A stretch of DNA of 64,000 nucleotides, from assembly GCA_036345935.2 (NCBI GenBank), contig JADWOT020000004.1, positions 8,328,734 to 8,392,733 of the forward strand. Direction: 5' to 3'. A model generated the notes under the pieces. It was not told where the DNA came from. It saw only the letters and a list, made by a program, of their open reading frames with translations, and searched no databases. The position numbers and the translations under genes are program-made. Below are positions 47,786-58,536 of this stretch, piece after piece (the stretch's first letter is position 1; every line of letters starts with the position of its first letter). This DNA is from Taenia hydatigena (Eukaryota > Platyhelminthes > Cestoda > Cyclophyllidea > Taeniidae).

Positions 47786-48293
47786 CCCCTTTCTCCTTCC
47801 TCCTATTCTTTGCAAAGTAAGCCTGCTGTCCCACCGGTGTGGTATGTGTTGGTTCTTTCCTTAGCACCATCGAAAATGCACATACTGGATGTGCTGCATA
47901 AATCCCTTCAACACTCACACCCGTCTTCCCATCACGCGCAGCAACAGGAACCCACTACTAAAGTCATTTGAGTAACACTTTTATTCCACTCCCATTTCAA
48001 CCGCATTTCTAGCTCACTGGCATTGTGAGGCGACAGTACAGTCGCATCGTTGTGGGTGATTGCTATCACTTCCACAAGCACATTCAACGCACCTACACCT
48101 CACCTACACCACAAAGCAGCCCATCGTTCCAGTCGTGCCAGTAATACTTATCACCATTAGCCGCAAACTTGCACCACAATTTAGCGTGATGGCAGTGCAG
48201 TCACCAGACAGAAAGCGCTGCTCACCTTCAAATGGTGAGGCTATCGATTGAATCCATTGATCGTGTCACACACTCAAACATACCGCCACTACA

Positions 48294-49281
48294 ATGTTTC
48301 CAAATCGGCTGTATGCAGAAATGCTCTTTCTGTTGGTCTATATTTCGCTTTGGTTTTTCGGTCACTTTGGTTTTTTCCGTTTGCGCTTTTTCTTTCTCGC
48401 GTGGACCCTCGTGGACATGGCGCAAGCAGTGTCCACGAGGAGAGGTAGGTGCTCGCCTTTACACACACCTCTACTAACCTCATTGTCATGCAGGTTGCCA
48501 AAGACGCCAACAGGCTGTCTCTCACAAAGCACTTCAGACAAATGTTCATGTGGAAGAAGAGTGGGTGGAGCAAGTGGAGCAGGTGGAACAGGTGGAGGAG
48601 ATGCAGAGCTCGACTGGCGCATCTGATACGAAGCTAGTGAGATTCCAACTGATGCTGCAATTCTTCGCCTCGCCTCCAAGTCATTCGATGCGGAGGCGGC
48701 AGCGACGGTCGGCAGAAACGGAAGGAGATACTGGCGCCGCAGACACGACCTACGGTGTTACCGACCTTCTGGATGAGTACGAATGGAGGGAAGAAGGAGG
48801 AGGAGGTGGTGGTGGGGATAGCGCAAAGTGCCTTTGCGCTGAAAGGAGGAGGAGGAGGAGGATGAGAAGACGGATGGAGACAAAGAGCCGTTCGAAGAGG
48901 GACGAGGACGGGCAGCAGGAAGAGGAGGAGGAGGAGGTGTGGGTGGAGCGGGAGGAGCGGGTGGAGCGTGAGCGGAAGCAGGCGCAGGTGCGGGATGGGC
49001 AGCGCGAGGAGCACGAGCAGGAGCATGAGGAGCAGGAGGAGGAGCACGAGCATGAGGAGCAGGAGGGGGGCGGGAGAATGGAGAAGGAGGTGAAGAAGGA
49101 GAAGGCGCACAATGTCATCATCGAGAGCGGTCACCACGCACACGGCAAAGCAAAGAAGACGCGCAGCGGCAGGTGGCGTCGGCTCTTCACCAACGCAATC
49201 GGTGGACTCGCGTGGCACCACCAACACAAGGGACCACCTCACCAACACCGACACCGGTTTACGGACTCCATGATGCATTGA
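48294..49281 (+). CDS. Gene X, right P arm copy: two-exon charged protein
   Basis: Exon 1 is 48,294-48,444, the intron is 48,445-48,493 (49 nt, GTAGGT...CATGCAG), and exon 2 is 48,494-49,281. This gives 312 codons plus stop. It has the same layout as the left arm copy: a hydrophobic start (LFLLVYISLWFFGHFGFF), VEQ repeats, AETEGDTGAADTTYGVTD, Gly run, Arg-rich patch, long Glu-rich stretch and basic tail GKAKKTRSGRWRR. It is ten codons longer than the left copy, spread over several triplet-repeat indels that all keep the frame. A second frame downstream (to 49,382) is also open in both arms. Function unknown. Triplet slippage alone could preserve the frame, so coding status needs transcript support. 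Confidence 0.35.
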
Positions 49282-49383
49282 TGATGGAGCAAAGTGTGCT
49301 TCTTGCCTACCACCAATTCACACCAAGTCAAGTTGGTGAGAGCATTGTCCTTCCTGTTAATGCAGCAGCATCTGCACTATGAG

Positions 49384-49405
49384 CAGCAGCAGCAGCAGCA
49401 GCAGG
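49384..49405. repeat. (GCA)n triplet run
   Basis: About seven GCA units followed by GGAGGAGGAG. It is shorter than the left arm's CTG run (17,123-17,152). Confidence 0.9.
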
Positions 49406-49737
49406 AGGAGGAGAAGGGCGTTGTTGTTGTCGTTGTTGTGGTTTTTAGGGACCCTGTAGTTGTCACGGTTGGCTCAGCAGCAGTAGCAGCAGCAGGAGGA
49501 GGTAGATGACGATGATGACTTCCACCCATGCCAGGAGCGAAGGGCTTCCGTCCGTCCGACCGTCCGTCTCTCTTACCTTCCTATTTTTTTTTCTCTCTTT
49601 TTTCATTTAGTGTTTGGTTGAGATGTCCCGGTGCCAACAATGTCTCGCCCATGTCCACCGTCATAGTCGACAATTGTGCCCCTGCTGCCATCACCGATGC
49701 CGTTGTTCACCGCCATGCGTGATGTCTCCTCGTTCTT

Positions 49738-50116
49738 NNNNNNNNNNNNNNNNNNNNNNNNNNNNNNNNNNNNNNNNNNNNNNNNNNNNNNNNNNNNNNN
49801 NNNNNNNNNNNNNNNNNNNNNNNNNNNNNNNNNNNNNNNNNNNNNNNNNNNNNNNNNNNNNNNNNNNNNNNNNNNNNNNNNNNNNNNNNNNNNNNNNNNN
49901 NNNNNNNNNNNNNNNNNNNNNNNNNNNNNNNNNNNNNNNNNNNNNNNNNNNNNNNNNNNNNNNNNNNNNNNNNNNNNNNNNNNNNNNNNNNNNNNNNNNN
50001 NNNNNNNNNNNNNNNNNNNNNNNNNNNNNNNNNNNNNNNNNNNNNNNNNNNNNNNNNNNNNNNNNNNNNNNNNNNNNNNNNNNNNNNNNNNNNNNNNNNN
50101 NNNNNNNNNNNNNNNN
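49738..50116. other. Assembly gap (N)
   Basis: 379 unknown bases. Flanking sequences match 16,787-16,803 on one side and 16,653-16,690 on the other, so the left arm has only about 96 bp of purine-rich sequence in the equivalent place. Open frames that cross the gap are meaningless. Confidence 0.99.
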
Positions 50117-50251
50117 TCCCTCCTTCCCTCCCCGCCTTCCCTCCTTCCTTCCTTCCTTCCTTCCTCCTTTCCTCTTCTTCCTCGAGTAGCTGCTTGTCTT
50201 CCACCGTCTCCCTTCCTTCTTTCGTGTTCACATCTCACCCCTCCGCTTCCT

Positions 50252-50515
50252 CTCATTCGCATTCATCCGGACCTTCAGCTGTGCCGTAGACCACTGCTGC
50301 TGATGCACCGGCTCCTTCCATTTCGCCACCGTCAGCGATGATTTGCAGTATCCGTTGCAATCCACCAGACTTCCCATCAGATGCGACTGCTTGCGAGTTT
50401 GCCCTCCGCCCACATTGCCCACCCTGCCCATTCTGTCCCACTTCCTCTGCTTCCACATGAACATTCGTCATCTGAGGTGCTTTGTGTCAGACAGCTTCTT
50501 CGCTTCTTTGGCAAC
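50252..50515 (-). pseudogene. Gene X paralogue (X'), right arm copy
   Basis: Reverse-strand sister of 16,302-16,579. It encodes NVHVEAEEVGQNGQGGQCG and later GLQRILQIIADGGEMEGAG, against LQRILQVIADGGEMEGAG on the left. It shares the early TGA in the homologous frame and has a 3-nt insertion (GATGAC) before the Val-His-Val-Glu part. Probably non-coding now. Confidence 0.4.
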
Positions 50516-51394
50516 CCACATGCCACCTTTCTTATTTGTGTTCTTCTTCTTTGTTTGTTCAAATACATCTCGTTTGTTCATTAGACGAACGCCTTATCTC
50601 ACTGATCACTTAGTAGGCGGCAGGATGGCGGTGATGCCACAGATCCCACCTTACTGTCGGTTTGGGCTCCTCACTCTCCAACGCCCACTTCAAAGCATTC
50701 AATACCACATCCCGACTCTGTCTTATGGTCGTTGAGTTGTGTGACGCCATCTCCTTCACATTATAACAAGACACTTCGTTCCCATGTAGCTCTCTCCCTC
50801 CACATAAAGTCCACCCGATGGGAAACTGAAGCACATATTTCAAGTCATTCTTGATGAATGACGAGGAAGGAGCCATGGTTGATGGGATGAAAGGAAGCCC
50901 ACTGCGGTCTGTTTATGCCCACTTGACTTCCATCCATCCAGGCAAATGATGTAGGAGGACGAGCAACTGGGTGACGGCACAGGAACTGACTTCTCTAAAC
51001 AGGGTCACAAGTGACGCAACTCCTTGCCTCCGCAACACATCCACTGACTACTTGTTAACAACCCACCAACCAGTATCACTTTCGATAAAAATTTCAACTG
51101 ACATGATCCCTTCAAATTAATCAAGTGACCGAACTCTTCTGCAACAACTGCCTCATTCTCCGTCACCTCACTCAGTGAGGGTTTGCTGCCTTCGTGGTTG
51201 CCAATCTACCGGCGTTCGCGTCGTCCTCTCGTCAAGCTTTAGTCCCACGCCGCTGACTGTGCAACCACAAAAAATAGTCCACCACAACCTTCCAAAACTG
51301 CTTAGAGAAGTCCCAACAATCTTCAACTGAAATTCAGCAAAGGACTCAAAAGGGAGATTGTTATTTAAGAGCAAGTTCAACACTCAGGCCGATG

Positions 51395-51583
51395 TTATTG
51401 CGCATAGCACTTGCTGCTAAGCCACCCACATCCCATCGCATCGTCGGTCGGTGATGGCCACGCATACGTGGCAGTAGCAGCAGCAGCTGCAGTCGCAGAA
51501 GCGGGGCTCTGTGGAGGAGGCGAAGCATAGAAAGGTTGAACTAGCGCCGTCGACGACTCTCCAAATCCCCGTCCTTCAGGCAC
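51395..51583 (-). other. Exon-like cassette, YAWPSP, in right P arm
   Basis: Sister of 15,241-15,426. It keeps PEGRGFGESSTALVQPFYAS, PPPQSPAS, an alanine run one codon longer, then TYAWPSPTDDAMG. Thr to Pro changes the otherwise shared TSPT motif. The frame ends at TAA (51,395-51,397). Confidence 0.35.
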
Positions 51584-51837
51584 CTAGAATATTGACAAAG
51601 AGTTTTAAGATGGAAATGCCTCCTCCTCCTAACAGCAAAGCACAAATCAACACTAACACGAGGGACCACCGCCAGTCTACCCAAGCAGTATACCGCAACT
51701 CCCTCTCCCATTATGCACACTCCCAACGTCGTTCAAGGCACAAACAACCCCACAAACCAACAAAACAGCCCCCACTTACCACCTATCGCGCTATACAGTG
51801 GCAAAAAAAATGCACCACGTGAGTAGAAGGACTGATT

Positions 51838-53505
51838 CCATCGCTCCGAACAACACCTAATCGCCACACTTCCTCATCCAACGACTTGTTGAAGTGAAGG
51901 CCACAGTCTACCAAACGTGCTCACCCATCCGCCTTTTTCTAACGCCAAGTTAGGCTTTCGCATTTGCGAGGAACCAGCGTTCTTCTCTCCGTGATTACAA
52001 CTGGCAAGAATAAAATCCACACCTTTCAATGCGTCTAAACCTTCTTACTGGTTGGTTCAACCGCAAATCCAAGTCGTTTCTGATACAAAAATTCAACATT
52101 GGCCACTTACCCGGTTGGGCGGCCCAAAAGGACTGATGAAACTGCTGTTGTTGCGATAGCGATCGTTGGATGAATGAATGAACGAATGAATGTCCCCGTC
52201 GGTGATGTCCAGGCATACGCACCAACACAGGCAGAAGCAGAGCTCTGTGGAGGAGGCAGGGAATAGAATGATTGAGTCGCCGCTTCAATCGATGTAGCTG
52301 TGCCGTGCAGTATCACAATCCTTCCTTCGCCTTCCAAGCATTCCGAGCCATTGCACCTGCAATATCGAAAAGAGTTGTAAGACGGAGATGCTTCTCCACC
52401 CCGTCGCCTAGCGCAAAGCACAGGTCAGCAGAGCCGCACCCAACCCTCATGCCAACACAAGCGACCACCGCCAATCCATCCAAGCAGTGCACCACAGCCG
52501 CAAGCAAATACTTACGACTGCTACAAAGTACAGTCTGCGTGGTGATGTCAAAGCTTCCCACTAGCCCCACTCCTGCTGCTGCTGCTGCTGCGTCTGCTCA
52601 CTCACTCCACCCCACTCACTCACTCACTCACTCACTCACTCACTCACTCACTCACTCACTCACTCACTCACTCACTCACTCACTCACTCACTCACTCACT
52701 CACTCACTCACTCACTCACTCACTCACTCACTCACTCAGACACCAACTTGTGCCATCAAAGGTGAAAAAATTTGCGATTAAACCATCACCGAGGCCCTCC
52801 ACACAACACCTTCCGCAGCAAGGATCACATCAACACAACTAATTACCCTCATCCCGCCCCCAGTCCTCCGCCATCTCTATGCGCTGCTGCTCCAACAGCA
52901 CGCATATCACACTGATGACAATAGCGCACCCTTCACCACACAGGTAAACAGGAAAAGCACCTTTCCACCCAACATAAGAACAACGCACATCGATTCTCTT
53001 ACTGCACACACAAAAGGCATCAACTACTCAATCCAATCTTACCTAGGGAATGCGCGAAGTCATAGCGAAGACGAGATTCACGCTCATTGCTACAGCTTCA
53101 TCTCCATCTCCTTCTCCTTCTTCTTCCTCTTCCTCTTCTTCAACGTCTATTCTAGCATGAAAGCGGAAAAAGAAAGTGGAGGATAGGATTTATGAACAAG
53201 ATGAATACTAGCAAGGAAATAATGAACAACGTTAAAACTCCTCACAAGTCTCTTCATCAAATCCCGCCGCATTAATCAAAACTCATTCTTGATAAAATAA
53301 CTAACCACTTGGAAACAGCGAAAACGATCCTACTTATTCGCAAGAAGGATTGTGTAGTGAAAAATCAACGCGATTAGGCAATGCAAATGGAAAACAAAAA
53401 GTCTTGACAGCGACTGCAGCTATTTTTGAAACGATTAGCCTAACATATAGAGTGATAAGAAAAGAAGAAATGTAAGCACAGAAGTATGCATGTAATGGGT
53501 GCAGA
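51838..53505 (+). repeat. R1 copy e with internal deletion
   Basis: The start matches R1a from GCCCAAAAGGACTGATGAAA (52,123), preceded by sequence shared with 41,040-41,320. The C-rich middle of R1 (4,620-5,350 in copy a) is missing between about 52,500 and 52,501. The tail follows from 52,774 to 53,503, where it meets P sequence (GCAGACCTGAATTC). Confidence 0.85.
52613..52738. repeat. (TCAC)n microsatellite
   Basis: About 30 near-perfect CACT/TCAC units. The other R1 copies have only short CACTC runs at the same place (5461-5490, 12,374-12,410, 35,812-35,842), so the array expanded in this copy. Confidence 0.97.
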
Positions 53506-53955
53506 CCTGAATTCAACACTTCCCCTTCCAACCAACTTCTACACCATTTGTCTCCGCATACCCCACGATTTACCCATAGTCATGAGGCCGCGTCACTAAG
53601 TAATCCAGCAAGCCTCACCCCAGTCACTGTGAATCCTGCTGCCAGGTGGTGGCCGACACATGACGATTGAAGCGACACGTCTTAACATCCTTGAGCTTTT
53701 CTACTGCAATATTATCACCAAGACCGTCAACTTGGAATAGCCGCCAACGGTCTCCTCGACATGCCAATCACCTTCTGCTGCTGCAGTGCTGCACTTGGCG
53801 CTGGCGCGGGTGACGTCTCCTGTGTGGAGGCGCAGAAGAGAAGCATCACATCATTGACCTCGTTTTTCCCATTGTGCGTCTCATTTGCCAAATTCCTCAT
53901 TCCACTGATAGCCCTTGCCCGCCAAATGTACTTCTTTGTACTCCTTTTGTATTAG

Positions 53956-54180
53956 GTGGTAGCGTACATCCATGACAGCGTTGATGAGTGGCAGGCAGAT
54001 GGTGCCACCGACTTCCTGATTACTGTTGTCGCTTCTGAAACCGAGGACACTAATGCTGATGGTTGTGGTGCCACCGCTGTTGCCTTTGTGCCTTCCGCTG
54101 AGGCTATGAATTTTGGTGACGTGGCAGTTCGTCGGTGTGATATGGAGCGTGCAGATGCTGTAGATAGTGGAGACGAATGA
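53956..54180 (+). CDS. Terminal-exon-like segment (VVAYIH...DEW)
   Basis: After CTTTTGTATTAG the frame reads VVAYIHDSVDEWQADGATDF and later TAVAFVPSAEAMNFGDVAV, ending DAVDSGDE and TGA. It is acidic at the end. The relative at 9,182-9,369 (minus) shares the acceptor position and VA-x-(V/I)-H-x4-(N/D)EW. A possible upstream exon (53,761-53,955) is hydrophobic but unsupported. The segment lies between P and Q right arms in single-copy DNA. Domain not recognised. Confidence 0.35.
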   Translation: MVAYIHDSVDEWQADGATDFLITVVASETEDTNADGCGATAVAFVPSAEAMNFGDVAVRRCDMERADAVDSGDE

Positions 54181-54575
54181 TCTCATGAGATGGCGAAATA
54201 TGCAGCAGCAGTGGTTTATTGGCTCGTTGTTATCTTGCGGAAAAGATAGAGAAGGGATTTCACGACGTCGACTTTGTTCGAACTGCAAGTTCTCTTCCCT
54301 TTCCTATTATAAACGCTGACGGAACTAAACTGAACATTTATTTGGCTAATCAATAGTCACTGAAATTCAGCTTAGGTAGTTGTCTTTTTTCCTATTATTT
54401 AAGCTAGCCGAAAATTATGAAGACTCTTATTAGTCGACTATCATTTATTTGTAAAATTCAAATCTTCTTTGCTAATGCTATGTGTGCCAGATTTCATTAT
54501 AATGCTTGCAAGACTACCGCCTGCATTATATGCTCCTTTACGAAGACTGTCCTTATTTGCTAAGATTGTAAAATA

Positions 54576-54785
54576 CTAGGACTGCTGACTGATGGTTGAA
54601 TACGGCCGGTTGTAGTCTGCGACGAACCTGTGCTTAGACCACCCAATAAAGTGATTCACATTGCATGTACTTCCCAGTTCTTGAGTGAGCGCTTTGAGTG
54701 ACATTTGGTGTGGTTTTGCGTTGTGATGACTACAAACCGAATGGTGTTTGTCCACAGTACGCGAAATGTGCTTCTTCGTTGTCAA
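54576..54785 (-). other. Inverted copy of the SKHRFV short frame
   Basis: Starts MTTKKHISRTVDKHHSVCSH and ends RPYSTISQQS before the stop. It differs from 44,964-45,173 by about nine substitutions, with no indel. Confidence 0.3.
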
Positions 54786-56979
54786 ATGTGTGACGGGTTC
54801 GACTAGTTAAGGTTTTCGTCTAACTCTCGGGTGATATTCGCTATAGGAATGACAAAAAAGAAAGCCGTGAGAACTTGCCACTAAAGTTGAGCTTCTTTTT
54901 ATGCATTTATAAGTAGATCAAACTTGAATGAGAACTCCTCATCTTGTGGCTAACCGTGGTTCAAATGAGAAGATCTCGAGTCAGACTGTAACTAAGTGCA
55001 AGCATTCGGTATGTGAGCACCTCTTGGTGGTGGGGCGTTTGCCTGTGTTGTCGCGGCCGTTTGGTTTGGGCGATTCTAGAGGAGCTGCAATGGCTGATCT
55101 TGTGGGACTGATTTTGTTGACTTAACCAGCAACTCGTCTGTCACACCACTGTCAGTAGTAAACGACGCAGCAGTAGTCTAGCAGCATATCGGTTCGCTAA
55201 TCACCAGTCGCGACCAAGTAGTAGGCAGTAGCGGTTGCAGCAGTGGGTAAACAGCAGCGCGTGGCAGTGAAAGGACGACTTCAGGAGTGAGGGCAATTGT
55301 GCCCACGGCCGTTTTTTGGTACAATTTCCCACTGGTAGAATTTTCAGCTCTCAAGCGTGTAGGAGCACGCAGTGGGCTTCAGGCGACTACATACACAAAA
55401 CATAATTTTGCGAGAAGTTAGGAAACGATGCTGCGCAAAGCACAAAAAACGCTTACAGCGATAAAAATCACAGTGAAATATTATAATGGGAGAGTTACTA
55501 ATAAAGTTTGACAAATTGTATCAGACTGCGGAAGGATTCTGCCTCCTTATATTTAATTCAGTTATTAAAGATAGGAACTACAGCTAATTTCTAGAACAAA
55601 CCCACGAAATAAAGCAGTCGATGCATGGGAAGAAACGAGCAGTTATCGTAGCAGACCTCAAAATATTAACCTGTTTATTGGCAAGCAAGTTCCAGCTCAT
55701 GATAACAGCAGAATTTATAAATGTCCACTATAGTGAGTTGAAAATTACAGAGATAAGTAAAACGTCAAAAGGCTTGAAGTAGTTGCTTTGGTGGTAACCA
55801 GGTGCACTTAACCATTATCAAAATTATGATCCAGAAATCGGAGTAAAAACTCAACTTCACGTAATCAATGCATATAGAATGAATTTATTGTATATTATAC
55901 ATTTAAAAAGGTTGTGTTTGACACAGAATGAGGGTCATGTTACGCATTGCCATTGATAATACTTTCCGATTGCTTAAATTCAATATGCGGCACTTTCGAA
56001 ACATTTCCGACGGGCTGTGTGACTATGGTGTCGTTCGTTTCCTGGTTTCGGCTCTTCTAATGCGTCGCGTCACTGGCTCCCCTCTGGTTTGTTGCAAATA
56101 TTTGTAAAACAGTGTGCAGAAGTAAATTTTATGTCATTATGGTATGTGTTCCTGTTGAGACACACCGTTTGCGTAGTACATACAGTGAAATCCTGCACCT
56201 CTGATTAAAGCGTGTTTTGCATTTGTAGACTCTGAAGATTAAGATAACAATCGTAGTGGTAGACTGCCTAACCATAACGAAGGATCCACACGAGGTTGTG
56301 TGTTTGCGAAGAATTCGAGAAAGAATTGGATGGTGTGTGTCGGGCCTCCGAACTGCGCAGAGCCTAGTATCAAGCTAAGCGGAATTCCCTCGGCCAGGAT
56401 AGGGGTTCCGTAATCTGCGCCTCGCTAAGACTTAAAACCGACACAGTTTTTATGGGTTGTCACCTGTATGGTGCGGAACTAGATTTGGCGTGCGCTGACC
56501 GATATGGTGTGCTGTCGCAATCGGTTGTCCTTTAATATATGTATTCTGGGGTAAGCATATTCTATCTCTCCCCTTTCTCTGCGTTTTTATTTGCATTTAT
56601 CGCCATCTAGGCGGCTAGTGCGAATTCTAATTGGCGGGACTAATTTGTCTGCATAAAGTTACAAAGCAGTAATGGTGTTTTTATTTTGTCTGCCATGATT
56701 TTAAAAGCTAGCTTTGAGTGTGAATGCTTTGTGTTGATATAGGATTATCCGAATGCCGAAATGGTGTTAACTCATGATTTCATTCACGATCTAAATTACT
56801 CTTCAAATTGCGGAAAAGTTATTTTGCAGTTTTCGACAACAATAATTGGATTTGCCAATGATTAGATTCACTGCTATGTTCTGAGTTCGCATCAAGATTC
56901 TAGGTGGAGCATTCAATAGCAGCTATCTGTTGGCCGCACGTCTTTTCTGTGGCGAATTCTCCGTATTGTAAATGTTGCC

Positions 56980-57234
56980 ATGGAGGTGGTGGAGAAGGAT
57001 TGTTGGAAGCGATCAAACAATAGATTTTGTGTGGATGTGCGAAAGGGTGTTTTGTGTTCCCTAATTCATCCTATGATTGACAGTCTGTTGTCCCTTTACC
57101 CTCTTTCGTCCGCATTTTTTTGGATAATGGTTGATCTGAGACAGTTAACTGGCTTTGCCGATGATGTGGATATGGTTGTGCGCTTCTCCACAAACTGGAG
57201 TCCATGCAGACTCAAATATCGGTCGTCTTACTGA
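56980..57234 (+). pseudogene. Possible non-LTR retrotransposon RT fragment
   Basis: The frame contains RFCVDVRKGVLCS followed about 40 residues later by LTGFADDVDMVV. Non-LTR reverse transcriptases have a GVRQG...LSP block and then an (F/Y)ADD block at about that distance. The first block is degenerate and no other RT motifs are seen, so this could be chance. Confidence 0.3.
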
Positions 57235-57848
57235 CCTTGATGCTTCATCAACTGGGATGATGCTGGTGGGTCAAAGTGGAGATGAATAGGAAGAGTAAGG
57301 AAGGTGGTTGAAGGCAGGATTTGAGCGCACTGCCTGTTGTAGTCGCATCAATGAGTCGAGATTGGTGGTAGGTCCCCTCTGAACGTGTGTGGACCTGTTG
57401 TGTGGTGTTTGGAACACTTCTTGGGGGATTGACGTTGCTACCCATAGAATCGTCTTTCCATTGATGAGGCATGAGGCCATGAGGCACAGATAATTCAGCA
57501 GTCAGGTCAAGGAAGGAAGGCGTCTCCACAGAGTTGTTGGACCGTCTTGTTGCTAAGACGACTGGTCTTGACGCGATGCGTTTTTGGTGGCGAGAAGTGT
57601 GCCCTTCACCTCCTCCTCCTCTTCCTCCGTGGAAGGGGTCGTAGAAGGAAGGAAAACACTGCCGTAAAGCTGTCAAGAACGGTTGATTGGGGGGGATTTT
57701 ATCGCAGTGCGCGAAGTCGTATCTCATCATCGGGTTTGCGTGCCAAGAGAATGCTGTGTTGACGTGTTCAAACGCGCGCCTATTGGTGCTCTGTTAAGGC
57801 GTATCGATTAATCGATTTCTGTTGTTAATTTAATTTAAAATTTGTCAA

Positions 57849-58223
57849 TTGTGCGAAGATATGAGTGACTTGAGTGTGAGCAATCTTGGACTTCTGAGTG
57901 GCTGTTTTCTTCTGTTTTACCTTTTTGTCATGACAATGGATGTGGTGATCGGCAGCTTCCTTCAAGTCTGTTGCCTTGTATGGACGATAGCGGATATTGC
58001 CGATGTGCTTATCAATTGTAGGGGGATCCCCGTGCTTGCTCTAATGGATTATATTGAAGGCATGAAGGCGAGGTTAGTGGTTTATTTCCTACCTCTCATA
58101 ATTAGGCGGCGTGTGTCTTTTAGGTTACCCTCCCCTAAAATTCGTCGCAACCGTCTCTGGCCTTTTCGACATCGTCGCGTTCGTCCCCACCATCCACAAC
58201 CATTAACAATGTCCCCAGGCTAG
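57849..58223 (+). other. Hydrophobic open frame, unassigned
   Basis: The frame starts MSDLSVSNLGLLSGCFLLFY (second Met) with two hydrophobic stretches, then an Arg/Pro-rich tail (RRNRLWPFRHRRV). No splice sites or homologue are recognised. It could be a chance frame. Confidence 0.15.
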
Positions 58224-58227
58224 AAGG

Positions 58228-58536
58228 CTAAACTGAGGCATTGAGGTGAGTGTGAATCCTTTTCTTCGCTTCCACTTGGCCTTGTTGGCAGTGGGTGACA
58301 GGTGGTGTGGTCTGTTTCGTTGAAGTGGTGAAGGCACGAGGCCCCACGCCACTGCCAAGATGCGAGGCAGTTGACTCCCTGTCTCGATTCCGATGGCGGA
58401 GGAGTGCAATTTCAACTTCTCGTACTTCGCCTCGGAACAGAGATTCCAGCTCTTTTGTATTGGTCTCCACCTCCAAGGGGAGAGTGATTGCCTTACGGAG
58501 GGATTCGAGGCCAACCCTCAACATCCTCACTCCCAA
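58228..58536 (-). other. Helical open frame, unassigned
   Basis: The minus-strand frame contains SLRKAITLPLEVETNTKELE, then SLFRGEVREVEIALLRHRN, a heptad-like helical region, followed by a low-complexity Thr/Ser tail. The plus strand (58,295-58,579) is also open. The helical part could be another coiled-coil exon relic. There is no splice evidence. Confidence 0.2.

Larger units (their letters stand above)
47365..53645 (-). repeat. P inverted repeat, right arm
   Basis: Reverse complement of 14,690-19,105, with an R1 copy added between 51,838 and 53,505. It contains a sequencing gap inside a polypurine region. Its first part (47,365-47,960) is more diverged than the rest from both the 18.5-kb and 34.6-kb copies. 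Confidence 0.9.

Noticed and set aside
49603..50341. Four open frames of about 174-221 codons across the N gap
   Set aside because: Most of each frame is unknown sequence; no stop can be seen in Ns.
52272..52781. 169-codon frame with long Ser-Leu-Thr-His repeats
   Set aside because: It is produced by the TCAC microsatellite; no motif outside it.
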